Source: Methanobrevibacter sp. (GTDB lineage Archaea; Methanobacteriota; Methanobacteria; Methanobacteriales; Methanobacteriaceae). From it: a stretch of 7,631 bases of DNA. A model generated the notes under the pieces. That model did not search any database and was not told where the DNA came from. It worked only from the letters and a program-made list of their open reading frames with translations. This document shows, piece after piece, positions 1-6,657 of this stretch. A program made the translations under genes and the position numbers. Where the stretch lies: the NCBI GenBank assembly GCA_031289975.1, contig JAITOM010000358.1, forward strand, positions 1-7,631, read 5' to 3'. The stretch's first letter is position 1, and each line of letters opens with the position of its first letter.

Positions 1-94
1 TCACAATTTGGAATTTGGATTTTAGCATAAAAGCAATAAGCCCATATACATGTCATTAAACTTTTATCGTATGTTTTCAATTTTCCAATTGTGA
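1..94. repeat. Imperfect inverted repeat at left window edge
   Basis: The first bases (TCACAATTTGGAA) reappear as an inverted copy with one base missing at 83-94 (TTCCAATTGTGA). Nearby pieces, GGATTTTAGCAT at 17-28 and AATCCATGCTAA at 96-107, also look like shuffled inverted counterparts. No reading frame of useful length is closed here; short open stretches run off the left edge but have no supporting start or ribosome binding site. It may be the edge of a larger repeated element or a transcript 3' structure from a gene outside the window. Confidence 0.35.
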
Positions 95-105
95 AAATCC
101 ATGCT

Positions 106-345
106 AATTTTACAGTGCCAAAATGTTGGCTCCTGACCAAAAAAGTGATAATATCAATAATGTCAATTTTGATAATATTTTATTTCCGTGAGCTTAATTT
201 ATGGTTCTCAATAATTTTAGTATTATTTTTTGACTACATACAATTTAATGAATAAAATTTGGAATAAATTCTTATCAGCTGAATTTGAGATATCTCCAAA
301 AATTCCAGGAGCCAACTTTTTGACACTCACAAATTTACAGTGCCA
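106..345. repeat. MITE-like element with inverted ends framed by direct repeats
   Basis: Two 22-base arms, 114-135 and 306-327, are inverted copies of each other with 20 of 22 positions matching; the perfect core is GTTGGCTCCTG on the left and CAGGAGCCAAC on the right. The roughly 170 bases between them contain no gene. The 12-mer TTTACAGTGCCA occurs as a direct repeat at 109-120, overlapping the left arm, and again at 334-345, just outside the right arm. Non-coding DNA with terminal inverted repeats and flanking direct repeats resembles a miniature inverted-repeat transposable element, but a long-range stem or regulatory repeat is equally possible. The arms are visibly richer in G and C than the surrounding spacer. 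Confidence 0.5.
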
Positions 346-350
346 TGAAA

Positions 351-398
351 TTTATAATTTAAAAAATTAAATATCTATTAAATATTATAATTATATGC
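351..398 (+). promoter_or_regulatory. Probable promoter of the MnmC-like gene
   Basis: A TATA-like box (TTTATAAT, 351-358) preceded by a purine-containing stretch lies about 45 bases before the ATG at 399. Archaeal spacing would place transcription start near 378-382, giving a leader of about 20 bases. No Shine-Dalgarno match is present between that point and the ATG, so initiation is probably independent of one. Confidence 0.4.
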
Positions 399-1634
399 AT
401 GGATGAATTATTCGATTTAATTAAAAATTGTTTTTTAAAAGAACTTGAAACTAAAAGTAGTAAGTATCGTCATGAATTGGATAAACATATATTAAATTAT
501 TTAGATAAAACTGAGGATGGCTCATTTACATTAAATGTTAAAGGAATTAATGATACTTATCAAAGAATGCACACAATTAAAGGTGCTATTAGCGAATCTT
601 TTGAAAAATTTATAAAACCTTTAGAGTTTAAAGATAATTTAAATGTTTTAGATATTTGTAGTGGTTTAGGTTATAATGCATCAGCTTTAATTCAAGAATT
701 TCTTAATAAAACAGAGAATAATATTGATAGTAGTTTAAATGCAGATTTTAAAGATAATGAATCAGAAAGTAGTCTTCATATTGATATGGTTGAAATTTCA
801 CCATATATTTTAGCTGTTGGACTATTTATTCCAAGTCCTATTGATTCACATAATATTGTTCAAAAGATTATTGAAAATAAGTTAATAGAAGATGGTTTCT
901 TAAAATTAAACTTAAAAAAAACTCCAATACCTAAAAATATAGAATTAAACTTATTTTGCGAAGATGTGAGGAGGACCATTAAAAGACTTCCTTCAAATTA
1001 TTATGATGGAATATTTTTAGATCCTTTTTCCCCTGATTTATGCCCTGAACTTTTCACAGTTGATTTTTTTAAGCAATTAAAGAATGTTATTAAAGATGAT
1101 GGAATTTTAACAAGTTATACTTCATCTATTCCTGTTAGATCAGGCTTAATTGAAGCAGGTTTTCATGTGGGTGTTGGTCCTATTTTTGGAAGAAAGCATG
1201 GGGGTACAATAGCTTCTTTATCACTATCAAAAATAGAAGAAGATTTATCCATTGATAATGAACGTTTAATAGCTTTATCTGATTTAGGAATTCCTTTTAG
1301 AGATGTTAATTTAAGTTTAGCTTCTGATAAAATTTTAAATAATAGAAAAAAGGAACGTTTAAATGCAAGATCTAACTATAAACTTTCATCAACTGTTAAA
1401 ACACCAATATTTCTTGGAAGGGATATTGAAGATGAAAAATTGAAAAAAAGAGTTTTGAAAAATTTAAATCAATTAAATATTTCTTCTACATCTTCAAAAG
1501 AAGCTATTTTTCTTATTTCTCCACAAGATAAAAATAATGAAGATTTTATTAATAATTCACGAGATAGGATTAGGAGTATGAGTAGTAATCTTCAAACAAT
1601 TGTTAAGATGAAAAATCAAATTTTTATTCTTTAA
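399..1634 (+). CDS. MnmC-like SAM-dependent methyltransferase
   Basis: The 411-residue protein has a Rossmann-type methyltransferase core. Motif I is LDICSGLGYN (residues 84-93); the acidic residue that should contact the SAM ribose is E132. The sequence DGIFLDPFSPDLCPELFT (203-220) followed by FGRKHGG (263-269) closely parallels the E. coli MnmC methyltransferase region (DGFAP, then FGRK), so I place it in the MnmC/Methyltransf_30 family (COG4121). Bacterial MnmC methylates the aminomethyl group on tRNA wobble U34. Here the FAD oxidase half of MnmC is absent, so the exact substrate is uncertain. A low-complexity insert (about 101-126) interrupts the core. The last 120 or so residues form a lysine- and asparagine-rich extension I do not recognise. 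The start is the first ATG of the frame, without a clear ribosome binding site. The gene stands alone, with gene-free DNA on both sides. Confidence 0.85.
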   Translation: MDELFDLIKNCFLKELETKSSKYRHELDKHILNYLDKTEDGSFTLNVKGINDTYQRMHTIKGAISESFEKFIKPLEFKDNLNVLDICSGLGYNASALIQEFLNKTENNIDSSLNADFKDNESESSLHIDMVEISPYILAVGLFIPSPIDSHNIVQKIIENKLIEDGFLKLNLKKTPIPKNIELNLFCEDVRRTIKRLPSNYYDGIFLDPFSPDLCPELFTVDFFKQLKNVIKDDGILTSYTSSIPVRSGLIEAGFHVGVGPIFGRKHGGTIASLSLSKIEEDLSIDNERLIALSDLGIPFRDVNLSLASDKILNNRKKERLNARSNYKLSSTVKTPIFLGRDIEDEKLKKRVLKNLNQLNISSTSSKEAIFLISPQDKNNEDFINNSRDRIRSMSSNLQTIVKMKNQIFIL

Positions 1635-1640
1635 AAACTT

Positions 1641-1664
1641 TTATTATTTAATAATAATTTCTCT
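1641..1664 (+). terminator. Possible terminator after the MnmC-like gene
   Basis: A 7-bp A/T-only hairpin (arms 1641-1647 and 1651-1657) lies six bases after the stop codon and is followed by a pyrimidine-rich run (TTTCTCTTCT). The stem is weak. In archaea the T-rich run alone may be sufficient to terminate. Confidence 0.35.
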
Positions 1665-2083
1665 TCTAATTAATTATTTTCTATTTGGATTATGATTTAA
1701 ACATTATAAAATAAAAATGAGGTATATCTTGCCTAAATATAATTAAATAGATGTTTATGAAAGAAAATGTATGTTTTCATCATGATATCAAATGATTGTA
1801 AAAAATCTATATTTTTTTAAAACTCAAAATAAAGTAAAGATTTATATATTATTATTTTTAAAGATACTATTATAAGAAAATGTTAAAATTTTTTTATTAA
1901 TGAAATAATATAATTTTAATTTTTTATTAATATAATTTTAATTTTTTATTTATTAATAAATTAAATATAATTTTTTTTATTAATAAAATAATATTTTTAT
2001 TAAAATAATATTTTTATTAATAAAATAATATAATTATTATTTTTTATTAACATATTTTAAAAAGTAATATGATTATTTATAAT
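1665..2083. repeat. Gene-free AT-rich spacer with degenerate simple repeats
   Basis: No coding frame or RNA gene is visible here. Between about 1884 and 2052 the DNA is built from variations of one theme, TTTTTATTAATAAAATAATA, including near-identical copies starting around 1973, 1995 and 2011, and an earlier pair of ATAATTTTAATTTTTTATT blocks around 1909-1950. The pattern looks like slippage-driven expansion of A/T DNA. No G/C-rich island suggesting a tRNA or other structured RNA is present. Confidence 0.6.
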
Positions 2084-2148
2084 CAATATATAGTTAATTA
2101 AAAAATAAGTAATTGAAAATATATTAGTTAATTAAAAAATAAGTAATT
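2084..2148 (+). promoter_or_regulatory. Duplicated promoter segment before the FBP aldolase/phosphatase gene
   Basis: A 24-base sequence beginning TAGTTAATTAAAAAATAAGT occurs exactly twice, at 2091-2114 and 2125-2148, a 34-base period. Each copy is preceded by a TATA-like stretch (AATATATAG near 2085-2093 and AATATATTAG near 2118-2127). The second box would place transcription start near 2147, leaving a leader of about 29 bases that includes the ribosome binding site. The first box would start about 34 bases earlier. The segment therefore looks like two tandem promoters made by duplication; the promoter role is inferred from spacing. Confidence 0.5.
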
Positions 2149-2165
2149 AAGAAATAATATTGTAT

Positions 2166-2170
2166 GAGGA
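2166..2170 (+). promoter_or_regulatory. Ribosome binding site fixing the aldolase/phosphatase start
   Basis: GAGGA ends five bases before the ATG at 2176. An in-frame ATG at 2164 overlaps this motif and has no binding site of its own, so 2176 is the better start. Confidence 0.65.
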
Positions 2171-2175
2171 AAAAT

Positions 2176-3276
2176 ATGACGAAAACTACTATAAGTGTTA
2201 TTAAAGCAGATGTAGGAAGTATTTCTGGACATGGTGTGGCTCATCCTGAATTAATTCAGATTTGTAAAGACACATTAAAAGAAGCTACTTCAAATGGATT
2301 ATTAGAAGATTATTATGTTACCCGATGTGGTGATGATATTGATATGATAATGACTCATAGAAACGGAGAAGAGAATGAAGAAGTTCATAAGACAGCATTC
2401 GATGCATTTATGAAAGCAACTGAAAGAGCACGTGAATTAAAATTATATGGTGCAGGTCAAGATTTATTATCTGACACATTCTCTGGAAACATTAAAGGTA
2501 TGGGTCCTGGTGTTGCTGAAATGGAATTTAAAGAAAGACCAAGTGATCCTGTAATTGTATATTGCTGTGATAAAACTGAGCCAGGAGCATTTAATTTCCC
2601 AGTATACAGAATATTTGCAGACCCATTCAATACAGCTGGACTTGTTATAGACCCAAGTTTGCATGATGGATTTAAATTTGAAATCTTTGATGTGATGGAA
2701 CATAGGAAAGTTATTTTAGAATGTCCTGAGGAATCTTATGACTTACTTGCTCTTTTAGGTTCAACTGGAAGATATGTTATTAAAAGAGTCTTTAAGAAAA
2801 ATGGAGAAATAGCTGCAAGTATTTCTACAGAAAGATTAAACTTAATGGCTGGACAATATGTTGGTAAGGATGACCCAGCAGCTATTATAAGAGCACAATC
2901 AGGATTCCCAGCTGGTGGAGAAGTAGTAGAACCATTCGCATTCCCACATCTTGTTAGTGGATGGATGAGAGGCTCACACAATGGTCCTTTAATGCCAACC
3001 AGCCAAAAATATGCAAATCCTATTAGATTTGATGGACCTCCAAGAATAATTGGTTTAGGTTTCCAAATAGCTGACTCTAAATTAATAGGTCCTATTGATT
3101 TGTTCGATGATCCTGCATTTGATAATACAAGAAATCAAGCTTCAACTATTGCAGATTATATGAGGCGTCATGGTCCATTCGAACCACACAGATTACCAAG
3201 TGAAGAAATGGAATACACATCATTACCTGGTGTCTTAGAAAAGTTAGAAGCAAGATTTAAAAATATGGATAGTTAA
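2176..3276 (+). CDS. fbp: Fructose-1,6-bisphosphate aldolase/phosphatase (class V FBPase)
   Basis: This bifunctional archaeal enzyme condenses glyceraldehyde 3-phosphate with dihydroxyacetone phosphate and then dephosphorylates the product to fructose 6-phosphate, making gluconeogenesis one-way in the cytoplasm. From the ATG at 2176 the protein is 366 residues, close to the usual family length of about 365. Residues known from Sulfolobus and Thermoproteus enzymes are present with at most a one-residue offset: metal ligands D12, H19, D53, D54, Q95, D132, D232 and D233; Schiff-base lysine K231 within GQYVGKDDP; aldolase tyrosine Y228; and phosphatase-state tyrosine Y347. The N-terminus MTKTTISVIKADVGS matches the family start. 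An upstream in-frame ATG at 2164 would add four residues (MRKN) and is less likely. It is transcribed alone, converging on the DUF357 gene. It uses more G/C-containing codons than the methyltransferase gene, as expected for a well-expressed gene. Confidence 0.97.
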   Translation: MTKTTISVIKADVGSISGHGVAHPELIQICKDTLKEATSNGLLEDYYVTRCGDDIDMIMTHRNGEENEEVHKTAFDAFMKATERARELKLYGAGQDLLSDTFSGNIKGMGPGVAEMEFKERPSDPVIVYCCDKTEPGAFNFPVYRIFADPFNTAGLVIDPSLHDGFKFEIFDVMEHRKVILECPEESYDLLALLGSTGRYVIKRVFKKNGEIAASISTERLNLMAGQYVGKDDPAAIIRAQSGFPAGGEVVEPFAFPHLVSGWMRGSHNGPLMPTSQKYANPIRFDGPPRIIGLGFQIADSKLIGPIDLFDDPAFDNTRNQASTIADYMRRHGPFEPHRLPSEEMEYTSLPGVLEKLEARFKNMDS

Positions 3277-3317
3277 TATTAACTATTCTTTTATTATTTT
3301 AACTATTTTTTATATTA
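3267..3317 (+). terminator. Palindromic terminator overlapping the stop codon
   Basis: A perfect 18-bp palindrome (ATAGTTAATATTAACTAT, 3269-3286) contains the TAA stop at 3274-3276. It can fold into a 7-bp stem, extendable by a G-T and a G-C pair to 3267-3288, and is followed by T-rich runs (TCTTTTATTATTTT, then CTATTTTTTA). It lies in the 67-base gap between two convergent genes and probably ends the aldolase/phosphatase transcript. Confidence 0.55.
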
Positions 3318-3343
3318 TTTTCCATGATTAAAATTTTTTTCTA

Positions 3344-3577
3344 TTAAATAATTCCATAAATCATTTTTAAAGCATCTATTAATCCATGACTGTATGTTAT
3401 ACATCCAAAAGAAGTCATTTCATCTCCTTTTTCAAGATAATATTTACTATCATATTTATAACTTTTTGCTCTTTCAATGATCTCTTTTTCTTTAGAATTG
3501 AATTCTATATTTTCAATATCCTTGAAACTTATATCTATTTTATTAATATCAAATAATATTCTTTCACTATTTTTCAT
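3344..3577 (-). CDS. DUF357 family protein
   Basis: A 77-residue acidic and lysine-rich protein without membrane segment or signal peptide. Its second half, with AKSYKYDSKYYLEKGD (residues 37-52) followed by FGCITYSHGLIDALK (57-71), matches my recollection of the archaeal DUF357 family (COG1698), a short helical protein of unknown function widespread in Euryarchaeota. The N-terminal half (ISFKDIENIEFNSKEKEIIE) reads as an amphipathic helix, so a helical hairpin is likely. An AGGAG site (plus-strand 3587-3591) sits nine bases upstream of the ATG. It is a single gene, convergent with the aldolase/phosphatase gene, so neighbours say nothing about its job. No biochemical role can be assigned. Confidence 0.85.
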   Translation of the reverse strand: MKNSERILFDINKIDISFKDIENIEFNSKEKEIIERAKSYKYDSKYYLEKGDEMTSFGCITYSHGLIDALKMIYGII

Positions 3578-3586
3578 TAATCTAAT

Positions 3587-3631
3587 CTCCTAAGCTATAA
3601 TTTTTTACCTAAGTTTTTTAGTGTATTAAAT
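3587..3631 (-). promoter_or_regulatory. Promoter and ribosome binding site of the DUF357 gene
   Basis: On the minus strand a TATA-like box (ATTTAATA, plus-strand 3624-3631) would start transcription near 3603, followed by AGGAG (3587-3591) and the ATG at 3577. Box, start and binding site are all correctly spaced. The hexamer CCTAAG occurs twice nearby (3589-3594 and 3608-3613). Confidence 0.45.
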
Positions 3632-3889
3632 AATGTTTGTAAGTAAAGAAAAGCTTTCAGATTTTCTAATTGAAATAAAAAATTTTTAAACTTTACAATC
3701 AAAAATGATTTTTATTCCTTTAAATTAAATTTAAAAGATAAATAATAATATTTAAAAAAATATTTTGCAAAAAATTTTTTGAAATAATATATATCCGTTT
3801 TGATAAAATTCTTAATAAATAATTTTTTTAAAAATAAATATTATTAAAATATGTTTATTTAAAATTAGTTATATTAATTAAAATAAATT
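3632..3889. other. AT-rich spacer without genes
   Basis: About 260 bases of almost pure A/T between the DUF357 promoter and the 3' end of the MraY-like gene. The only notable structure is a perfect 14-bp palindrome, CAAAAAATTTTTTG, at 3768-3781. I see no coding frame, RNA gene or repeat array. Confidence 0.55.
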
Positions 3890-3912
3890 TATATTATTTA
3901 AAATATAATATA
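3890..3912 (-). terminator. Possible terminator of the MraY-like gene
   Basis: On the minus strand, five bases after the stop codon, an 8-bp inverted repeat (arms 3905-3912 and 3890-3897, 7-base loop) made only of A and T precedes an A/T run with short T-tracts. The hairpin would be weak, so this is a tentative call. Confidence 0.35.
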
Positions 3913-3916
3913 AGAA

Positions 3917-5026
3917 TTATTTAACTATAAAATGAAAATAATAGCTAATTAAAAGACCAAAACCAGAGATTAATGCTGTTATTAACCAATATGAAACAAT
4001 GATTTTCTTTTCAGAAATACCATGATAATTTAAAACATGATGAAAAGGTTCAATCGGCAAATTAATAATATTAGCCCTATTTAAAATACTAATAACAACT
4101 GTTACAATAGGTACAAATAAAGCTAAAACACCAAAATATGGAATATCTGTAATTAGAACTGCTGTTGCATAACCTGCACCTAAAACAAATGATCCTGTAT
4201 CCCCCATAAAAATAGAAGCTGGATATCTATTAAAAACCAAAAATCCTAAGGTTACACCAGTTAAAACTATAAAAGGAAGTGATTTATCTAAATCTCCAGT
4301 TACAAATAAATAGATAACAGAGGCAAATGATGCAATAGCTATTATACCTGCTGCTAAACCATCCATCCCATCAATTAAATTTACTGCATTTATAGCCCCA
4401 GTCATGCCAATTAAGATTATAGGAATAGCTAAAACTCCGATTGAAATTCCATTGAAATTAATAATCGGTCCAAGATCGTATCCTCCTAAGGTAAAAACTG
4501 AAGCTGTCACTACTAAAAATATTCCTATAAGTAATTGAAAAATTATCTTATCTCTTTCACTCATTTCATTTTTAATTGGAACTTCATCAATTACTTTAAC
4601 TAATTTTTTATCTAATAATGCTGGTAAATCTTCTTTAGCCTTTGGTGTAGCTATTCTTGCTTCATGGTTTGGTTCTAAATTTAGTATTCCTATTTTAACT
4701 ATCTTTCCACTTATATTTTTAATTACTTTTTGAAATTCTTTTGATTTAAGACCTATTAGATCATCAATAAAACCAACTATTCCTGCAACAACCATTGTTA
4801 ATACACTGATTACTATTAATGGTTCTTTATAATAAATAGAAGAGATAAATAAAATAGAAAAAAGAAAAGCTATTCCTCCCATCGTAGGAGTACCTGTTTT
4901 GTGCCTATGTTCAGAAACAATTGGATTATCCACTACATTAAATTTAATTAAAACTTTTTTAATGAAATATGTAAATAAAACCGTTGTTATAAAAGTAATT
5001 AAAAATAAAAAACCATAGTTCATCAT
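3917..5026 (-). CDS. MraY-like phospho-sugar transferase (glycosyltransferase family 4)
   Basis: An integral membrane enzyme of the MraY/WecA family, which moves a phospho-sugar from a UDP donor to a polyprenyl-phosphate carrier. Motifs in 369-residue numbering: KTGTPTMGG (43-51, the MraY hallmark), GFIDD (85-89, the catalytic aspartate pair), NAVNLIDGMDGLAAG (213-227), FNRYPASIFMGDTGS (265-279), and EPFHHVLNYHG (326-336), which corresponds to the bacterial HHH loop. About ten hydrophobic segments are visible. These fit MraY better than WecA, and in a pseudomurein-making methanogen a role in loading the wall precursor on its lipid carrier is a reasonable inference. A hydrophilic insert of about 60 residues (95-155) follows the DD motif, longer than in bacteria. 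Start is uncertain: paired ATGs at 5026 and 5023 put the first membrane helix at the N-terminus and follow an imperfect AGGTTGA site; an in-frame ATG at 5071 would add 15 residues. Confidence 0.9.
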   Translation of the reverse strand: MMNYGFLFLITFITTVLFTYFIKKVLIKFNVVDNPIVSEHRHKTGTPTMGGIAFLFSILFISSIYYKEPLIVISVLTMVVAGIVGFIDDLIGLKSKEFQKVIKNISGKIVKIGILNLEPNHEARIATPKAKEDLPALLDKKLVKVIDEVPIKNEMSERDKIIFQLLIGIFLVVTASVFTLGGYDLGPIINFNGISIGVLAIPIILIGMTGAINAVNLIDGMDGLAAGIIAIASFASVIYLFVTGDLDKSLPFIVLTGVTLGFLVFNRYPASIFMGDTGSFVLGAGYATAVLITDIPYFGVLALFVPIVTVVISILNRANIINLPIEPFHHVLNYHGISEKKIIVSYWLITALISGFGLLISYYFHFIVK

Positions 5027-5030
5027 AATC

Positions 5031-5096
5031 AACCTATTAAATATTATATAATAATTATATTTTCCCTCCATTAATAAACTTTTCTGATATTATAAA
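5031..5096 (-). promoter_or_regulatory. Promoter region of the MraY-like gene
   Basis: Two TATA-like boxes are seen on the minus strand. TTTATAAT (plus-strand 5089-5096) would start transcription near 5067-5071. TATATA (5045-5050) would start near 5022-5026, at the paired ATGs, giving a leaderless message. AGGTTGA (5028-5034) could act as a weak ribosome binding site in the longer transcript. GGAGG at 5065-5069 has no suitably spaced ATG after it. Confidence 0.35.
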
Positions 5097-5097
5097 T

Positions 5098-5152
5098 AAA
5101 AAAAGGAATAGCTATTTAAAATTAATATCATGAGATGAACATGAAATAGCTA
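5098..5152 (-). terminator. Hairpin and U-tract terminator of the glutamate synthase operon
   Basis: On the minus strand, two bases past the synthase stop codon, a 9-bp stem (arms 5144-5152 and 5109-5117, sequence TAGCTATTT and its complement) encloses a smaller TCATG/CATGA stem (5128-5132 with 5140-5144). Seven T residues (plus-strand A run 5098-5104) follow shortly after. The layout is that of an intrinsic-type terminator and separates the operon from the downstream MraY-like gene. Confidence 0.6.
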
Positions 5153-5154
5153 CT

Positions 5155-6636
5155 TTAAGAACCTGCCATCTCAACACCAGTTAGTTTAGATGCTTCTAAT
5201 GTTAATGAACGGAGGTCTTCCTTTTCTATTTTACTTATATATGTGTTTCCTGCTTGTTGAACTAACATACAGCCTTCTTCAGTCATTGCCTTAATGTATT
5301 TTCCTAAATTTTCACCTGATTTATGATAATCAAGTCTGTGTCTTAATTGTTTATCTTGAGTTGCAATACCTTTCCTACAATTCCCTTTATAGCACATTTG
5401 ACATACTCGACATCCTAATGCAATAAGTGCAGCAGTACCAATATATACTGCATCTGCACCAAGGGCTATGGATTTAACCAAGTCAGCCCCATTTCTAATT
5501 CCTCCAGCAGCAACTAAACTAACTTTATTTCTTAAGTTAAGTTCTTTTAAAGCATTATCTGCTTCAACAATAGATGCTATTGTAGGAATACCAGAATGTT
5601 CAGTTACAATTTCTGGTCCTGCACCTGTTCCTCCTTGCATACCATCAACAACTATAATATCTGCTCCACCTTTTGCAGCTATTTTCACATCATCTTTAAC
5701 TCTCCCTGATGCAAATTTAACCATGATTGGAACTTGCCAATCTGTAATTTCACGTAATTGTGATATTTTCATGCTTAAATCTTCAGGTCCTACAATATCC
5801 ATGTGTCTTGCTGGAGAAAGTGCATCTGATCCTTCAGGAATCATTCTTATTTTAGAAACCTCAGCATTAACCTTCTCACCAAGTAAATGACCTCCCATCC
5901 CAGATTTAGCTCCTTGACCTATTTTAATCTCAATAGCATCCGCATTATTTAAGTAATCAGCAGAAACACCAAATCTTCCAGAAGCATACTGTGCAATTAA
6001 TTTTTTAGCTAATTTTCGCTCATCTTTTAACATTCCACCTTCACCAGTATTTGATGCTGTTCCTGCATATGTTGAACCTAATGCAAGGGCTAATTTTGCT
6101 TCTTTACTTAAAGCACCAAATGACATTGCACCAATCATTATAGGAGTATCTAATTTCAAAGGATGTTCAGCATATCTATCTCCCAATGTTACATTTGTAA
6201 AGCATGGCTCCCTGTATTTATCTAATGGAGGTCTTGAAACTTGAGCTGGAATTATTACAAGGTCATCGAATGTTGGAATTCTTCTAATTGCCCCCATACT
6301 TTTTACTTGATATGATCCTTCAATTGATTTCCTTTTAATTTCAAACATATCATCATAAGAGAAAACATTTCTCCTATCATCACTTACCGCATATACATTA
6401 ATAGCATTATTTGGACACATTTCTTCACAAATTCTGCATCCAATGCAGTTTTTCTGATGGGTAGGATATGGTTCATTATTAATTATCTCATAAACATTAT
6501 GAGGACAATTGTTATAACATGAATAACATTCAGGACATATATTCTCATCTTTAATATCACACTTATACCAACAACATCCTGGACGAGAAAACTCTCTATT
6601 ACATAAAAATGAATCTTTTTTAACATTATACGACAT
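5155..6636 (-). CDS. Archaeal glutamate synthase, FMN/iron-sulfur domain subunit (GltB2)
   Basis: This 493-residue cytoplasmic subunit carries the synthase reaction: ammonia combines with 2-oxoglutarate, with reducing power passed through iron-sulfur centres to FMN. Residues 31-78 form a two-cluster ferredoxin domain (C34, C37, C40, C44 and C64, C67, C70, C74). The FMN-binding barrel (about 110-490) shows SFGALSKEA (172-180), SNTGEGG (195-201), KSGMGGHL (244-251), SPARHMD (274-280), DGMQGGTGAGP (331-341) and AAGGIRNGADL (376-386). Near its end C409, C412, C415 and C420, followed by GIATQ, mark the glutamate synthase cluster region. Four more cysteines (12, 21, 22, 26) precede the ferredoxin domain. 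It starts 21 bases after the GXGXG gene with a strong GGAGGTGA site, so the two form one operon. The glutamine amidotransferase part of larger glutamate synthases is not encoded here. Confidence 0.93.
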   Translation of the reverse strand: MSYNVKKDSFLCNREFSRPGCCWYKCDIKDENICPECYSCYNNCPHNVYEIINNEPYPTHQKNCIGCRICEEMCPNNAINVYAVSDDRRNVFSYDDMFEIKRKSIEGSYQVKSMGAIRRIPTFDDLVIIPAQVSRPPLDKYREPCFTNVTLGDRYAEHPLKLDTPIMIGAMSFGALSKEAKLALALGSTYAGTASNTGEGGMLKDERKLAKKLIAQYASGRFGVSADYLNNADAIEIKIGQGAKSGMGGHLLGEKVNAEVSKIRMIPEGSDALSPARHMDIVGPEDLSMKISQLREITDWQVPIMVKFASGRVKDDVKIAAKGGADIIVVDGMQGGTGAGPEIVTEHSGIPTIASIVEADNALKELNLRNKVSLVAAGGIRNGADLVKSIALGADAVYIGTAALIALGCRVCQMCYKGNCRKGIATQDKQLRHRLDYHKSGENLGKYIKAMTEEGCMLVQQAGNTYISKIEKEDLRSLTLEASKLTGVEMAGS

Positions 6637-6640
6637 TAAT

Positions 6641-6648
6641 TCACCTCC
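6641..6648 (-). promoter_or_regulatory. Strong ribosome binding site of the synthase subunit
   Basis: GGAGGTGA on the minus strand ends four bases before the ATG at 6636. It is the best Shine-Dalgarno match in the window, lies in the 21-base gap between the operon's two genes, and supports independent, efficient initiation of the second gene. Confidence 0.75.
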
Positions 6649-6657
6649 AACATCAAT

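Noticed and set aside
1..57. Partial minus-strand gene running off the left edge (from an ATG near 57)
   Set aside because: Only about 18 codons, no ribosome binding site and no recognisable sequence; it overlaps an inverted repeat.
1635..2083. tRNA or other structured RNA in the long spacer
   Set aside because: In such an AT-rich genome stable RNAs appear as G/C-rich islands, and none is seen here.
2467..2981. Two minus-strand open frames inside the FBP aldolase/phosphatase gene
   Set aside because: They lie entirely antisense to a gene with complete family motifs, have unnatural composition and no recognisable domain.
5468..5890. Plus-strand open frame inside the glutamate synthase subunit
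   Set aside because: It is antisense to a strongly supported gene; its serine-, proline- and isoleucine-rich translation is the shadow of glycine- and alanine-rich coding on the other strand.
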